Assembly (NCBI GenBank): GCA_003504855.1
Contig: DNZD01000092.1
Coordinates: 3,701-12,735, forward strand
Direction of reading: 5' to 3'
Length of the DNA: 9,035 nucleotides
Source: Cytophagales bacterium
GTDB lineage: Bacteria; Bacteroidota; Bacteroidia; Cytophagales; Cyclobacteriaceae
In this document: one piece after another, positions 1-8,587 of the stretch
How the letters are laid out: each line of letters begins with the position of its first letter
How positions within the stretch are numbered: the first letter of the stretch is position 1
Program-made: the position numbers and the translations under genes
The notes under the pieces: model-generated
Database searches by the model: none
What the model was told of the DNA's origin: nothing
The model's input: only the letters and a program-made list of their open reading frames with translations

Positions 1-1754
1 CCAGCCGTTATTGTAGTTGCAGAACCTGCCTGCACCACAAAGGCCGGTGAAGTGGCAGCGGAGGGTATACCAGCAGCTGCATTTGGTGTGGTCGATGAAA
101 CAGTCAGGGTATTGGCAGGGCCCACTGAAGTGAATTGGAAATTGTTGGCAAAGGTGAGCAAGCCTGCATTCAGCGAACTTGCGCCAGGCGCATTAAGCAT
201 GGTTCTTCCACCGTTATCCACCACAGATATGGTTGTGGAATTGTAATCTAAATCCCGGTTGCCATTGGCATCCATGGCCTGTACCACGGGAACGGACTGT
301 TGAATGGAAATATCTTTAGAGACGAGGGTAGGGCTGCCGATAATATTGGTGAACGCCATTTGCGTGGTGATGACATCCACTGCGTTGTTGGTAGATCCTG
401 AATTTTCATTTTCACCGGGGGCGATTCCGCTGCTGACCGGGTCAAGGGTAAAGTTGCTGGCAAGGACCTCGTAGACCAGGTTCAAGTTATCGATGGTGGC
501 AGGTAGTGATCCGCCGAGAGAAGGTTTAAGGCGGATATATACCCTGAAATTGCGGGTGCCATTATCTGCCACATAACCAAAATTTCCCGGTGACAGATTG
601 GGAAGTCCGGTGAAGGTAATGTTGGTCGGGTTTACCGTACCGAAGAAGGTGGTTGAACCGTCATAGATCAAAGCATCATTAATGGCTTGCGTCCAATCTA
701 CAATATCATTGCCAGTGCCTTGTGTGACAACAACGCCCGATATTCTGGTGGGGGCACCATCGCCGCCCGCACCGTTATCATCCGTCACGTTGAAATCAAA
801 AACCATGTTGTTGACAACGTTAAACCCGATGAGGCTTGTCAATAATGATGAGTACTTAACTGGTTCGGGATTGGCTCCTGCAACCAAGGTAGTGCTATTG
901 CTGAAAGTAACAGTAACGTTGTTGCTGGTACCTGTGATTCCATTGGTCAATGTTAAAGTTCCGTTGTTGGCTACACCATTGGAATTTTGGTATTGGAAAG
1001 TAGCAGGGAAAGTATACACTCCGGCGTTGGGAGCAAGGGCATCGCTGGGGATTGTGACTTGAGAAAGTCCCAGTGAGCCGGGGGTGGTGATGTTGAGTGT
1101 GGCAGCAAAGTTCTTGTCTGTATTGCCATTGGCGTCTACTGCCCGGGCCACGGGGGTGGTACTCAGGTTCGTCAGCACCAATGCAGCGGCAGGGGGTTGA
1201 ACTCCGCCAAAGGCAGGATTGAAAGTGATTTGTGTTGCTGAAACATCAACCGTGTTAACCCCGGCACCACTTGCTACGGTCTGTCCCGCAGCAATCTGGG
1301 AGAACTGGGACAGGCCAACCAGAGAGGTGATATCCGCCGTCTTGATCTGAAAATCAAATGCCTGGTTGTCGATTATCTGATACGCTCCTCCGGTGAGCGG
1401 ATTCTTGAGTCGAATCCGCAAGCGGTATTCTTTTTGTTCATTGTCATCCAAAGCACCGATGGCATTGGAACCATTGGCGATGCTTGAGAATGTAATTGTA
1501 TTTACTCCAATATTTGTAGTGAGAATCGGACTTGCATTGTTTTCCGTAATGTCGGTCAACTGAGCTTCTGCGATCACATCGCTCCAATTGGTCACGGTGT
1601 TACTTCCACCTGCTGTGATCACAATTTGAGAGAATCGGGTCCTGGCATTATCCAATGCCGGAGAGAGTCCGTCATCCTTGAGTATAAAGGAAAAGTTATA
1701 AGGTACGCCAAATGAGGTGGTCAGCGAAGATATCGTTGTCGGGGGTGTGGCTGT
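1..1754 (-). repeat. Two copies of a composite beta-rich module, offset 298 residues, second copy cut by window edge
   Basis: Copy A (about 1754-860) and copy B (about 858 to the edge) share landmarks in the same order. These are FSFILKDDG versus [10 protein letters not shown] (the aligned Asp codons start at 1676 and 782, exactly 894 bp apart), an RFSQIVIT versus RISGVVVT strand, a V-x-N/D-W-x-x-x-I-x-x-A-x-L segment, YRLRIRLK versus [15 protein letters not shown] versus TIDNLNL, N-x-VDV-x-x-TQ-x-x-F, and [12 protein letters not shown] versus [12 protein letters not shown]. Similarity is at the protein level and moderate, so the duplication is old. I have met modules of this style in giant Bacteroidota surface proteins but cannot attach a family name. 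Function unknown. Confidence 0.75.
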
Positions 1755-4700
1755 ACCGGCCACCAGCGTTCCTGTTGATGCGGTTGTGGTAGTTGCTGTA
1801 ACTGAAGGTTGCGAACCGTCAATCAGATAATCAATGTTATCCGCGGAGTTGAGCGGGGAGAGGGCAGCCGGAATAACCTCAAAATCATAAGTCTTACCGG
1901 ACAGCAATGTGTTGAATGTGAATGTGAAAAATGCAGATGAGAGGTTAACATCACCGTTACCGTCTCCGAAAATAAGGTCATTCGAAACAACTGTTCCGTC
2001 AGTGACTGTTACATAAGTTCCATTTGAATCGTCGTCTAACTGACCCTTGGCACGGATCAGATAACGATTGGCGCCGGCAGCGCTGCCAACCCAGGTCAAC
2101 TTAATCGAGAAATTGTCTGCGCCAGGTACGGCTGTAAGCCCGGTAACATGTGAAGTGGGTTCCGGCAATACAATCGAGTAGGTAGCTCCAGCACCACCTG
2201 CGTTAAAGGAGGTATTGGTAGGGTTGGTTGCGACATCGATTACACTGCCATTGCTAACGAAATCGAGTCGCATCGTTCCATTACCTGAAATTGCATTAAC
2301 AGTTACCGTATACACAGATGGTCCGCCAGTGACTGAGGCTATTGTTCCTACCACAGTTCCCGTGTTAGAAAGAATAAAGTCTGACGGGTCTAAGCCTGAC
2401 ACCGATTCAGAAAAAGTTACTTGGAAAGGCACAGTGGATGTACTGGTGCCATTCGTTGTTCCAATGCCGGTTAGGGGAGCCGCTGGTCCGATAACAATGG
2501 AAGTAACTGCGGGCGGAGTAATATCATAAGTTACGGTCTGATCCGTAAAGGTAGAACCCGTGTTGTTGTTTCCTGCCAGATCCGTCACCTTGTTGGCGCC
2601 CAGTGAAACGATCACCGTTCCTGTAGAGGACATCCCTGTAACCGGGATATTCCAGGTTATGTTGTCAGAAGTGGTTGGTGCGCCGACAGCTGATCCGGCA
2701 GCGGTGCCTGTCAACGTCACGTCACCGGCAGTAAAAGTAGCTGGGTTGATTGCTTCGCTGAAAACGGCCGTGAAATTTATGGGTGATGCATTAGTTGGAT
2801 CTGCCTGTGCCACCGCCTGATTGACCGTAACGGTAGGAGGGACATTATCAAACGTTACCGTATTGTCTGTGGAAGTCGAGGCCGTATTGTTGTTGCCTGC
2901 AGGGTCAGTGATCTTGTTGGCACCGAGTGAAAGTATGACTGTTCCTGATCCGGTAAGGCCGGTAACGGCTACGTTCCAGGTGATGTTATCGGAGGTAGTT
3001 GGAGTACCCACAACACCACCAGTTGCTGTACCGGTTTTTGTAAGGTCACCGGCAATAAATGTAGATGGTTTGATGGCCTCACTGAATACCACGGTGAAGT
3101 TCACTGTGGTAACGTTGGTCGGATCGGCTTGGGCAACCGCCTGGTTTACCGTTACCGACGGTGGAGTCGTGTCGTACGTAACCGTATTGTCCGTTGATGT
3201 CGACACCGTATTGTTATTACCTGCCACATCCGTAACCGCCGCCGCAGCAATAGCAGCAATCACAGTGCCATCCGTCGTCATGCCGGTCACTGGCACATTC
3301 CAGGTAATGTTGTCAGCTGTAGTTGGGGTTCCAGCAATTGCTCCTATAGCAGTGCCACTAATGGAAATGTCTCCAGCTGTGAAGGTTGCGGGGTTGATAG
3401 CCTCGCTGAACACTACAGTAAAGTTGATCGTTGCGCCATTCGTAGGGTCGAGTTGTGCGACTGCCTGATTGATGGTTACCGAAGGCGGTACATTATCGTA
3501 GGTCACGGTTTTGTCCGTAAAGGTGGATGCCTGGTTGGAGAATCCTGCAGGATCGGTCACAACACCAGCTCCGAGGGCTGCGATTACAGTTCCTGCCGCA
3601 GACATACCTGTAACCGGAATATTCCAGGTGATATTATCAGCGGTGGTCGGGGTTCCGGCAACAGCGCCGGTGGCCGTACCAGTAATGGTAACGTCCCCGG
3701 CTATAAATGATGCTGGCGTTATTGCTTTGTTAAATACTGCAGTAAAATTGATGGTAGCTGCGTTGGTTGGATCTGCCTGAGCAACTGCCTGATTCAAGGT
3801 TACCGTAAGCGGGGTATCGTATAACACCGAGTTGTCAGTAGATGTTGAGGCGGTATTATTGTTACCAACTACATCGGTTACTTTAGCGGCCGCCAGGGAG
3901 ACGATAACAGTACCGTCTGCGGTTGCCGTAACCGGAATATTCCAGGTAATGTTATCAGAGGTCGTAGGTGAGCCCGCTGAGGCACTTGCAGAAGTTCCAC
4001 CCACGGTTATGTCTGCAGCAGTAAAGGTTGCTGGATTAATTGCCTCAGTAAAGACAGCCGTAAAGTTAATGGGGCTGACATTGGTCGGATCACTTTGAGC
4101 GACTGCCTGATTAATCGTCACGTCAGGTCCGGTGATATCATAGGTGACCGAGTTATCTGTTGAGGTAGACGCTATGTTTCCAATTCCGGCTGGGTCCAAT
4201 ACTTTGTTGGCGGCCAGTGAAACAATCACTGTACCTGTGGCTGACATGCCGGTAATCGGGATGTTCCAGGTGATATTGTCTGATGTGGTAGGTGTGCCTG
4301 CCGTAGAGCCGGTTGCCGTACCGCCCACGGTAACATCTGCGGCCACGAATGAAGCGGGTGCAATGGCCTTGCTGAATACGGCGGTGAAATTGATTGTTGC
4401 TCCATTCGTAGGGTCGGACTGAGCAACAGCTTGATTAACCGTAACGGTAGGTGCTATATCAAATGTAACGGTCTTATCGGTGAACGTAGATGCGGTGTTA
4501 TCATTGCCAGCCGGGTCCTGAACTTTGGCTGCTGCTATGGTGAGAATAACAGTTCCGTCACTGGAAAGACCCGTTACCGGAATGTTCCAGGTAATATTGT
4601 CAGCCGTCGTCGGTGTTCCAATGGTTGCACCACCTGCTGTTCCTGAATTGGTAATATCACCAGCTGTGAAGGTTGCTGGATTAATGGCCTCGGAAAATAC

Positions 4701-6170
4701 TGCAGTAAAATTTATGGTTGTACCTGTGGTTGGGTCAGCTTGCGCAACAGCCTGATCAACTGTTACATTGGGACCAACATTATCGAAGGTGATGGAAGTA
4801 CCGAGGTTACTTGCAGAATTCTGATTAGGAGTTGCGGCGATGTCAGTGACCTTACTCGCTGCTATTTCTGCGATAACTGTTCCGACTCCAGTCATGCCTG
4901 TAGCCGTTATGGTAAATGTTGTGCCATCATTGGGCGCAATTTGTGCGATAGTGGCCGTGGTGGCCCCAGCTGTTCCTGTGAGGGTTACATCAGTACCGAT
5001 GAATGATCCAACAAGAATTGGTTCGTTGAAAACGACTTTAAAAACAGGGCTGGTGTTTGTCGGGCTGGTACTTTGTGCCGTGATGGCTACGGTTGGTCCG
5101 GTAGTATCATGTGTATAGTTTATCGTAGTCCCGGCATTGCTTACGAGGTTATCGTTGCCGTTGGTATCCTGGAGTTTGCCGGCCGCAATATCTGCAACTA
5201 CAGTTCCGGTGGCTGTCATACCTGACACGGTAATGGTGAAGGTCGTTCCATCGTTGGGCGCAATTTCGGCAATGGCTGCTGCCAAAGTACCTGTGGCGGT
5301 GCCGGAGAGCGTTACATCCGCTCCAGTGAATGAGCCTGTATTGATAGGTGTGGAAAATACAACTTTGAATACCGGATTTCCTGTGGTAGGGGATGGGCCA
5401 AATACCGTAATGGCTGGTGTTGGTTGCGACCAGGTAACAATTACCTGGCCCCGGAATCCATCACCGCCTTTACGATCGGTATTTGTGTTCAGGTCAAAAG
5501 CACCAGCTCCACCGCCGGAAAGTGCAACTGCGGAGGCACCATTGCCACTTGTCGCAACGCCAGCCGCGCCTGCTCCACCACCACCAGAGCCACCTGCTCC
5601 CGCTGATGATCCACTTCCAGCGCTACCACTGCCCGTTGAACCGGCTCCACCACCACCGCCGCCACCAGCTGTTGCGTTTGTGGCATCACCAGGTGCTGTA
5701 CCACCTGCGCCGCCATTGAAGTTTGTTCCTGTTGTTATTCCGGCGCCAGCACCTGAGGAGGCTGTATTTTGACCGAGTGTACCCCCTGAGCCACCAATTG
5801 CAGTTACTGGTGAGCCTGAGCCAAAAGTGGTTGTACCTCCGGCACCGCCATTGGCCGCAGTGGCACCAACACCGCCTGCACCTATGGTCACTGTTACAGT
5901 TCCAAGAGGGGTAACTGTAACATTGGTTGTCTTGGTGTAACTACCGCCGGCACCACCACCTCCGCCTCGGTTTTGCGTATTGCTTGCATTGACGCCACCA
6001 CCGGCACCTCCACCGCCCCATGCTTCAACGGTAACCTTGTTGACCCCAGCGGGGACGTTGAATGTTCCGGAGGAAGTAAAAGTTTGGGTTTGGCCAAAAG
6101 CGGAAATCCCTAACAGCCAACCGGCTGCGATCAATAATATCATCCGAACTAACGTGGCTCGGCTATTCAT
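1..6170 (-). CDS. Giant secreted Ig-like repeat protein, probable surface adhesin (3' end outside window)
   Basis: Reading the minus strand from the ATG at 6170 gives one frame open to the window edge: 2,056 complete codons and no stop. Residues 1-26 form a signal peptide (Arg-containing start, hydrophobic [17 protein letters not shown], likely cut before QTQTF), so the product is exported. Next come a Gly-rich domain (about 28-247), nine Ig-like repeats (about 248-1216), a diverged Ig-like domain (to about 1333), an FN3-like domain (to about 1467) and two composite modules (about 1473-2056). I noticed no cysteine. This architecture is typical of Bacteroidota cell-surface adhesins exported by type IX secretion, but the sorting domain would lie beyond position 1. 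An in-frame ATG at 6215 would add 15 polar residues; I prefer 6170 because the signal peptide then sits at the N-terminus. The gene lies downstream of the lipoprotein gene on the same strand. The ligand is unknown. Frame and export are well supported; the adhesin role is inferred. Confidence 0.9.
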   Translation of the reverse strand, partial: MNSRATLVRMILLIAAGWLLGISAFGQTQTFTSSGTFNVPAGVNKVTVEAWGGGGAGGGVNASNTQNRGGGGGAGGSYTKTTNVTVTPLGTVTVTIGAGGVGATAANGGAGGTTTFGSGSPVTAIGGSGGTLGQNTASSGAGAGITTGTNFNGGAGGTAPGDATNATAGGGGGGGAGSTGSGSAGSGSSAGAGGSGGGGAGAAGVATSGNGASAVALSGGGAGAFDLNTNTDRKGGDGFRGQVIVTWSQPTPAITVFGPSPTTGNPVFKVVFSTPINTGSFTGADVTLSGTATGTLAAAIAEIAPNDGTTFTITVSGMTATGTVVADIAAGKLQDTNGNDNLVSNAGTTINYTHDTTGPTVAITAQSTSPTNTSPVFKVVFNEPILVGSFIGTDVTLTGTAGATTATIAQIAPNDGTTFTITATGMTGVGTVIAEIAASKVTDIAATPNQNSASNLGTSITFDNVGPNVTVDQAVAQADPTTGTTINFTAVFSEAINPATFTAGDITNSGTAGGATIGTPTTADNITWNIPVTGLSSDGTVILTIAAAKVQDPAGNDNTASTFTDKTVTFDIAPTVTVNQAVAQSDPTNGATINFTAVFSKAIAPASFVAADVTVGGTATGSTAGTPTTSDNITWNIPITGMSATGTVIVSLAANKVLDPAGIGNIASTSTDNSVTYDITGPDVTINQAVAQSDPTNVSPINFTAVFTEAINPATFTAADITVGGTSASASAGSPTTSDNITWNIPVTATADGTVIVSLAAAKVTDVVGNNNTASTSTDNSVLYDTPLTVTLNQAVAQADPTNAATINFTAVFNKAITPASFIAGDVTITGTATGAVAGTPTTADNITWNIPVTGMSAAGTVIAALGAGVVTDPAGFSNQASTFTDKTVTYDNVPPSVTINQAVAQLDPTNGATINFTVVFSEAINPATFTAGDISISGTAIGAIAGTPTTADNITWNVPVTGMTTDGTVIAAIAAAAVTDVAGNNNTVSTSTDNTVTYDTTPPSVTVNQAVAQADPTNVTTVNFTVVFSEAIKPSTFIAGDLTKTGTATGGVVGTPTTSDNITWNVAVTGLTGSGTVILSLGANKITDPAGNNNTASTSTDNTVTFDNVPPTVTVNQAVAQADPTNASPINFTAVFSEAINPATFTAGDVTLTGTAAGSAVGAPTTSDNITWNIPVTGMSSTGTVIVSLGANKVTDLAGNNNTGSTFTDQTVTYDITPPAVTSIVIGPAAPLTGIGTTNGTSTSTVPFQVTFSESVSGLDPSDFILSNTGTVVGTIASVTGGPSVYTVTVNAISGNGTMRLDFVSNGSVIDVATNPTNTSFNAGGAGATYSIVLPEPTSHVTGLTAVPGADNFSIKLTWVGSAAGANRYLIRAKGQLDDDSNGTYVTVTDGTVVSNDLIFGDGNGDVNLSSAFFTFTFNTLLSGKTYDFEVIPAALSPLNSADNIDYLIDGSQPSVTATTTTASTGTLVAGTATPPTTISSLTTSFGVPYNFSFILKDDGLSPALDNARTRFSQIVITAGGSNTVTNWSDVIAEAQLTDITENNASPILTTNIGVNTITFSSIANGSNAIGALDDNEQKEYRLRIRLKNPLTGGAYQIIDNQAFDFQIKTADITSLVGLSQFSQIAAGQTVASGAGVNTVDVSATQITFNPAFGGVQPPAAALVLTNLSTTPVARAVDANGNTDKNFAATLNITTPGSLGLSQVTIPSDALAPNAGVYTFPATFQYQNSNGVANNGTLTLTNGITGTSNNVTVTFSNSTTLVAGANPEPVKYSSLLTSLIGFNVVNNMVFDFNVTDDNGAGGDGAPTRISGVVVTQGTGNDIVDWTQAINDALIYDGSTTFFGTVNPTNITFTGLPNLSPGNFGYVADNGTRNFRVYIRLKPSLGGSLPATIDNLNLVYEVLASNFTLDPVSSGIAPGENENSGSTNNAVDVITTQMAFTNIIGSPTLVSKDISIQQSVPVVQAMDANGNRDLDYNSTTISVVDNGGRTMLNAPGASSLNAGLLTFANNFQFTSVGPANTLTVSSTTPNAAAGIPSAATSPAFVVQAGSATTITA
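1770..2169 (-). other. Fibronectin type III-like domain of the giant protein
   Basis: Residues about 1335-1467 start with [16 protein letters not shown], then [19 protein letters not shown] and later [14 protein letters not shown]. The V-x-L-T-W strand, the A-x-x-Y-L-I strand and the L-x-x-G-x-x-Y-x-F-x-V ending are classic fibronectin type III landmarks. Between them is a longer than usual polar insert containing [14 protein letters not shown] and FGDGNGDVN, whose acidic loops could bind calcium (inference). The domain separates the Ig array from the two composite modules. Confidence 0.65.
2170..2520 (-). other. Diverged tenth Ig-like domain of the giant protein
   Basis: Residues about 1217-1333 follow directly on the ninth repeat. 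They keep the domain logic: PPAVTS opening, [19 protein letters not shown], a [15 protein letters not shown] core strand, and a closing [10 protein letters not shown]. Conserved features of the array are lost, including the N-Q-A-V-A-Q start and the DNITWN strand. A short insert ([14 protein letters not shown]) sits near the start. It reads as an older or differently selected relative that caps the array before the FN3-like domain. Confidence 0.7.
2521..5429 (-). repeat. Nine tandem Ig-like repeats with a period near 324 bp (107-108 residues)
   Basis: The core strand of each unit recurs on the plus strand near 5235, 4911, 4585, 4264, 3940, 3622, 3298, 2974 and 2650. Spacings are 324 bp except about 321 (4585 to 4264) and 318 (3940 to 3622). 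Units 3-9 share the start [14 protein letters not shown], then INFT-x-VFSEAI, FTAGD, PTT-x-DNITWN, TVTGM-like and GTVI strands, and the end D-x-AGN-x-N-TAST-x-TD-x-VTYD. Units 1 and 2 are a distinct subtype with FKVVF and NDGTTFTIT replacing the Trp strand. Unit 5 has lost one residue in the GM loop (PVTATADG), and the linkers before units 4 and 6 are one residue short. The family resembles the bacterial Ig-like domains that form rods in adhesins, so these units probably extend the protein away from the cell. Confidence 0.9.
5430..6089 (-). other. Glycine-rich N-terminal domain of the giant protein
   Basis: Residues about 28-247 begin with [20 protein letters not shown] and then [10 protein letters not shown], followed by long Gly/Ala/Ser/Thr stretches such as GGGGGGAG and [10 protein letters not shown]. 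They close with [10 protein letters not shown], where Trp247 is encoded at 5432-5430. The pattern of a short beta-strand opener, a W-G-G-G core and a closing G-x-V-x-V-x-W strand matches the glycine-rich domain often found at the N-terminus of secreted bacterial repeat proteins. The low-complexity codons produce Pro-rich and His/Leu-rich reading frames on the other frames, which are not genes. The role of the domain is unknown. Confidence 0.75.
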
Positions 6171-6276
6171 AGTGATCGACTTTTTTCCTGAAGAATTGGA
6201 GGGAGTGGTTCTCATATCGGCTGCGACTTAAAAAAATATCAAATAGGCTGTGCAATAAAGTTCAAATACAAAGTGA
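6171..6276 (-). promoter_or_regulatory. Gap upstream of the giant gene; possible weak Bacteroidota-type promoter
   Basis: This is the only sizeable non-coding gap in the window. Read on the minus strand, TGTATTTG (6270-6263) matches the Bacteroidota -7 consensus TAnnTTTG with one mismatch, and GTTG (6294-6291, inside the lipoprotein gene) lies 20 bp upstream, one mismatch from the -33 TTTG. A second arrangement is TTTG at 6272-6269 with CCTATTTG at 6247-6240, which lacks the TA. AT-rich sequence (ATATTTTTTTAA, 6239-6228) follows. I see no GC-rich stem before the T-run, so a terminator is not supported and readthrough from the lipoprotein gene is possible. The promoter assignment is tentative. 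Confidence 0.3.
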
Positions 6277-7521
6277 CTAAAGGATCTTCCCAACGCTATT
6301 GGTCTTAATCAATGCTACGAGTTTAAGACCTCCCTGGGTTGTGGTTCCGAGCACCACATATCCACCATCGCTGGTTTGACGGACGGCAACACCATTGTCC
6401 TTATAGATACTTCCAAAAGTGCTGAACCAGGTCTTTTGTCCAAATGCATCCACTTTGATCAGGTAATAATCGGTGTCCCCTTTACCCCCAATGGCGGCAG
6501 AGTTAACCGAAGAAAGAATAATCAAACCGCCATCCTGGGTTGACGAAATTGAATTCCCGGTATCGTTTTGGTTATCTGACCCAGAGGTATCGAATGGAAA
6601 AGATTGGGTGCTCAGCACAGTTCCATCACTGGCGAGTCTCTTGAATAGAATATCAGTATCTGATCCGGCCGCCGTTTGACCTGCTTTCTGGTTAGTAGAA
6701 CCTGTAACTGCATAACCAAAGCCATAACGGCAAATATCAGTGCCGATTTCATTGATGGTAGGTATGCTGATCAAAAGATCAAAGTCAGTAAACTCACTAT
6801 CCTGCGTTGTCTTAACGAGGCGAATGCCGGTGAGTCCGTTCTTGGTTGCCACGCCGGACCAAACTACTTTTCCAACTTCATCCACAAACAGGCGGTTTGC
6901 CAGGGTAGTAGCGCCTGCTGAATAGGGGACCGTCCAATTGGAATGAACCTTTGCATTGTTCTTGAGGGAGTCCTTACTTATTTCTGAAAGCGACATTACA
7001 GATGAGCCCGAGGTACTTAATACCAGAAAGTTTCCTTTGGCATTGACCGCGACAGCACGGCCCTCTTCCGAAGGTTTGGTAGTTGCCATTTGAATTTTGA
7101 CGGCATCACCCTTGGAATCCTCAACGGTCATAAGCAGGACCTTATTTGTTCCATCACTCTGAATATCATTCCCTACCACGACGTAACCTCCATTGGAAAG
7201 AATTTGGAGGTTGGATGCACTGTAATTATTGACTTTATCTGAAATGTCCGGGTAAATCCGCGTCCAGATCGGGTTTCCATTCTGATCGGTACGGATCAAT
7301 TTGATTTTATAAACCGGAATATCAGCCTCTGCCTTTTGAATTTTGGTTGATACGAGTATGATGAATCCCTTATCAGCCGTTTCTTCAATAGCAACTGCAT
7401 CGTCGTTATTGCCTCCATTATAGTACCGGATGAATGTAGGGGTAGATCCGGGATTAGTGCCCTTCTCACTAAGACAGCCGGCTACACTGAGCGCCAATAA
7501 GGCAAGTAGAATTGTTCTCAT
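6277..7521 (-). CDS. Seven-bladed beta-propeller-like lipoprotein
   Basis: The 414-residue product starts MRTILLALLALSVAGC. VAGC is a lipobox, so Cys16 should be lipidated, and the protein anchored in the outer membrane or exported to the surface. After a short linker, similar segments can be read at about 40-90, 98-140, 152-182, 203-238, 256-308, 318-368 and 374-414. Several carry the pattern D-x-x-x-A-x-x-x-T-x-D-x-G-[FY]-[IV]-[IV] followed by a K-x-D-x-x-G-x-x-x-W strand, clearest in STQDGGLIILSS with YLIKVDAFGQKTW, and QTSDGGYVVLGT. This repeat is common in secreted Bacteroidota propeller proteins; seven blades is my count by eye. No catalytic motif was recognised and no type IX sorting domain is visible. 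The start lies one base after the stop of the barrel gene, which argues for co-transcription and coupled translation. A binding or scaffold role is inferred. Confidence 0.88.
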   Translation of the reverse strand: MRTILLALLALSVAGCLSEKGTNPGSTPTFIRYYNGGNNDDAVAIEETADKGFIILVSTKIQKAEADIPVYKIKLIRTDQNGNPIWTRIYPDISDKVNNYSASNLQILSNGGYVVVGNDIQSDGTNKVLLMTVEDSKGDAVKIQMATTKPSEEGRAVAVNAKGNFLVLSTSGSSVMSLSEISKDSLKNNAKVHSNWTVPYSAGATTLANRLFVDEVGKVVWSGVATKNGLTGIRLVKTTQDSEFTDFDLLISIPTINEIGTDICRYGFGYAVTGSTNQKAGQTAAGSDTDILFKRLASDGTVLSTQSFPFDTSGSDNQNDTGNSISSTQDGGLIILSSVNSAAIGGKGDTDYYLIKVDAFGQKTWFSTFGSIYKDNGVAVRQTSDGGYVVLGTTTQGGLKLVALIKTNSVGKIL

Positions 7522-7525
7522 CTTA
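7519..7525 (-). other. One-base junction between the barrel and lipoprotein genes
   Basis: The minus strand reads TAAGATG: the barrel stop TAA (7525-7523), one G, then the lipoprotein ATG (7521-7519). No promoter or terminator can fit, so the two genes must share a transcript and probably reinitiate translation. It supports treating the WD40, barrel and lipoprotein genes as one unit. Confidence 0.8.
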
Positions 7526-8587
7526 CTTGATCAATTTCTTGGGATTGAAATACGGAACGACCACACCAACATTCACCATGATGGTGCTGAGTCGATAATC
7601 GTTGTGTTGAATTTGATTGTTAAATGCCAGGTTAGGCCAGGTGCGTTTGTCCGGGTTTACCATATTGGAAAGACCATATTGATATCGAACTTCACCCATT
7701 ACGTAGATATCACCGAACTTGAACCGACCTCCTGCGACAGCCACCAGGGAATAGGTAAGCGCATTGAATGAAGTTTTATCATTTTCTGCAGGTGGCGCAA
7801 TCGTGAAGTCATTTCCTAATTTGGTGGTAGCCTGGTTAGAGGAACTTAGTAAATAGCTCAGTCCAGGGCCTCCACCGGCATAAGTTTGCAATTGAATGGT
7901 GTTTGTGAATTTGTAGTGTACAATTCCATTCAGATCTAGAAAAGATTGCGATTGAATGTAATCCAGTGAGCTAACCGGTGTACCTGTTGCATCGGATAAT
8001 GCCACTGAAGGATTGTTGTAAGTATATTTTCTATTCACAAAGCCTAACTCAGGGGCAATGGTAATCCGGGTCATGGAGATGTCTTTTTCAAATCCAAGAA
8101 TAGCCTGAAAGGTTGGTGAAAGGCCAAATTTACCCAGTCCGGCACCTGCACTACCAATGTTGTAGTAATGCTGTACGGTTGGCTGACTTGCATTGATTCC
8201 AAATTTAAGACTGCCATGAAAAACAGGCTCAGTCCTGAATTTATTATACAAGGCAATGAACTCTGCAGGGTCGAGTGTCTTGTTCACCTGAAAGAAATGG
8301 TCGGTTGAAAGCAGCTTCAGCATGGCTTCATCTGCCTTCTCTGGTTCTTCCAGGTAAATATGGGTAAGGGTAAGGTACCGATAGATATCCCGACGTTCCT
8401 CATCTGTAAATCCCTTTGGGCTGTCCAGACAGGGCTTAACCATGTTTTCGATTTCATGCAATCGCCCGGACTCATACGTTGAGCGCACCAGGCGAAGGAT
8501 CTGCGTGCAGTTGCTTTGTTGCGCAAGTGCCTGAACCGAAAACACCGAGATAATTACCAGGAAATAAAGTCGCTTCATAGAAATCAT
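7523..8587 (-). CDS. Outer-membrane beta-barrel protein (PorT-like) with N-terminal helical domain
   Basis: The 354-residue product has a signal peptide (KRLYFLVIISVFSVQALA, likely cut after Ala22). Residues about 25-118 are helical and TPR-like (ILRLVRSTYESGRL, YRYLTLTHIYLEEPEKADEA, LDPAEFIALYNKF), with Cys27 and Cys53 available for a disulfide. From about 125 to 347 alternating hydrophobic/polar strands with Gly and aromatic residues (FHGSLKFGINAS, RITIAPELGFVNRKYTY, FLDLNGIVHYKF, FKFGDIYVMGEVRYQYG, TIMVNVGVVVPYF) indicate a small barrel like the PorT-type outer-membrane family. It lacks the PorP/SprF opening pattern, so I do not call it a SprF partner. The ATG at 8587 overlaps the WD40 stop as ATGA; an ATG at 8578 (MKRLYF) is an equally good start. 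The helical part should face the periplasm. Partner and cargo are unknown; a link to the lipoprotein or giant protein is inferred from gene order. Confidence 0.85.
   Translation of the reverse strand: MISMKRLYFLVIISVFSVQALAQQSNCTQILRLVRSTYESGRLHEIENMVKPCLDSPKGFTDEERRDIYRYLTLTHIYLEEPEKADEAMLKLLSTDHFFQVNKTLDPAEFIALYNKFRTEPVFHGSLKFGINASQPTVQHYYNIGSAGAGLGKFGLSPTFQAILGFEKDISMTRITIAPELGFVNRKYTYNNPSVALSDATGTPVSSLDYIQSQSFLDLNGIVHYKFTNTIQLQTYAGGGPGLSYLLSSSNQATTKLGNDFTIAPPAENDKTSFNALTYSLVAVAGGRFKFGDIYVMGEVRYQYGLSNMVNPDKRTWPNLAFNNQIQHNDYRLSTIMVNVGVVVPYFNPKKLIK
8584..8587 (-). other. ATGA stop-start overlap between the WD40 and barrel genes
   Basis: On the minus strand the sequence AAATGATTTC contains the TGA stop of the WD40 gene (8586-8584) inside the ATG of the barrel gene (8587-8585). 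This arrangement normally reflects translational coupling within one mRNA. There is no Shine-Dalgarno-like purine run ahead of it, which is usual in Bacteroidota. If the barrel actually starts at 8578, coupling would instead be by close spacing. Confidence 0.8.

Noticed and set aside
248..463. Minus-strand frame of 71 codons
   Set aside because: It overlaps composite module B, which is open in the giant-protein frame with coherent domain landmarks. The alternative frame gives no recognisable protein.
682..1062. Plus-strand frame of 126 codons
   Set aside because: It is antisense to composite modules A and B of the giant protein; no signal, motif or spacing supports it.
2215..5118. A series of plus-strand reading frames of 86-215 codons following each other in one frame
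   Set aside because: They lie opposite the Ig repeats in the frame whose wobble positions coincide with those of the real gene. Many end at the TGA formed opposite the conserved Asn-Gln codons of the repeats, so their periodicity is an echo of the minus-strand gene. The products look like repeated hydrophobic strings without domain logic.
5430..5448. 8-bp inverted repeat CCAGGTAA / TTACCTGG with a 3-bp loop
   Set aside because: It lies inside codons for the closing G-Q-V-I-V-T-W strand of the Gly-rich domain, has no T-run, and is explained by protein coding. An operator or terminator role is not supported.
5137..5772. Plus-strand 211-codon frame ending in a proline-rich region
   Set aside because: The PPPP stretches are the antisense of Gly codons (GGN) in the glycine-rich domain of the giant protein.
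5483..6097. His/Leu-rich frames on the plus strand and Val/Gln-rich minus-strand frames
   Set aside because: They are alternative frames of low-complexity Gly/Ala/Thr coding sequence, which lacks stops by composition.
6228..6245. T-run downstream of the lipoprotein gene considered as a terminator
   Set aside because: No GC-rich stem-loop precedes the T-run on the minus strand.
7430..7771. Plus-strand frame of 113 codons across the barrel/lipoprotein junction
   Set aside because: It runs antisense to two well-supported genes with signal peptide and lipobox.
8071..8526. Minus-strand frames of 61 and 69 codons within the barrel gene
   Set aside because: They are out-of-frame shadows of the barrel coding sequence, without export signal or motif.
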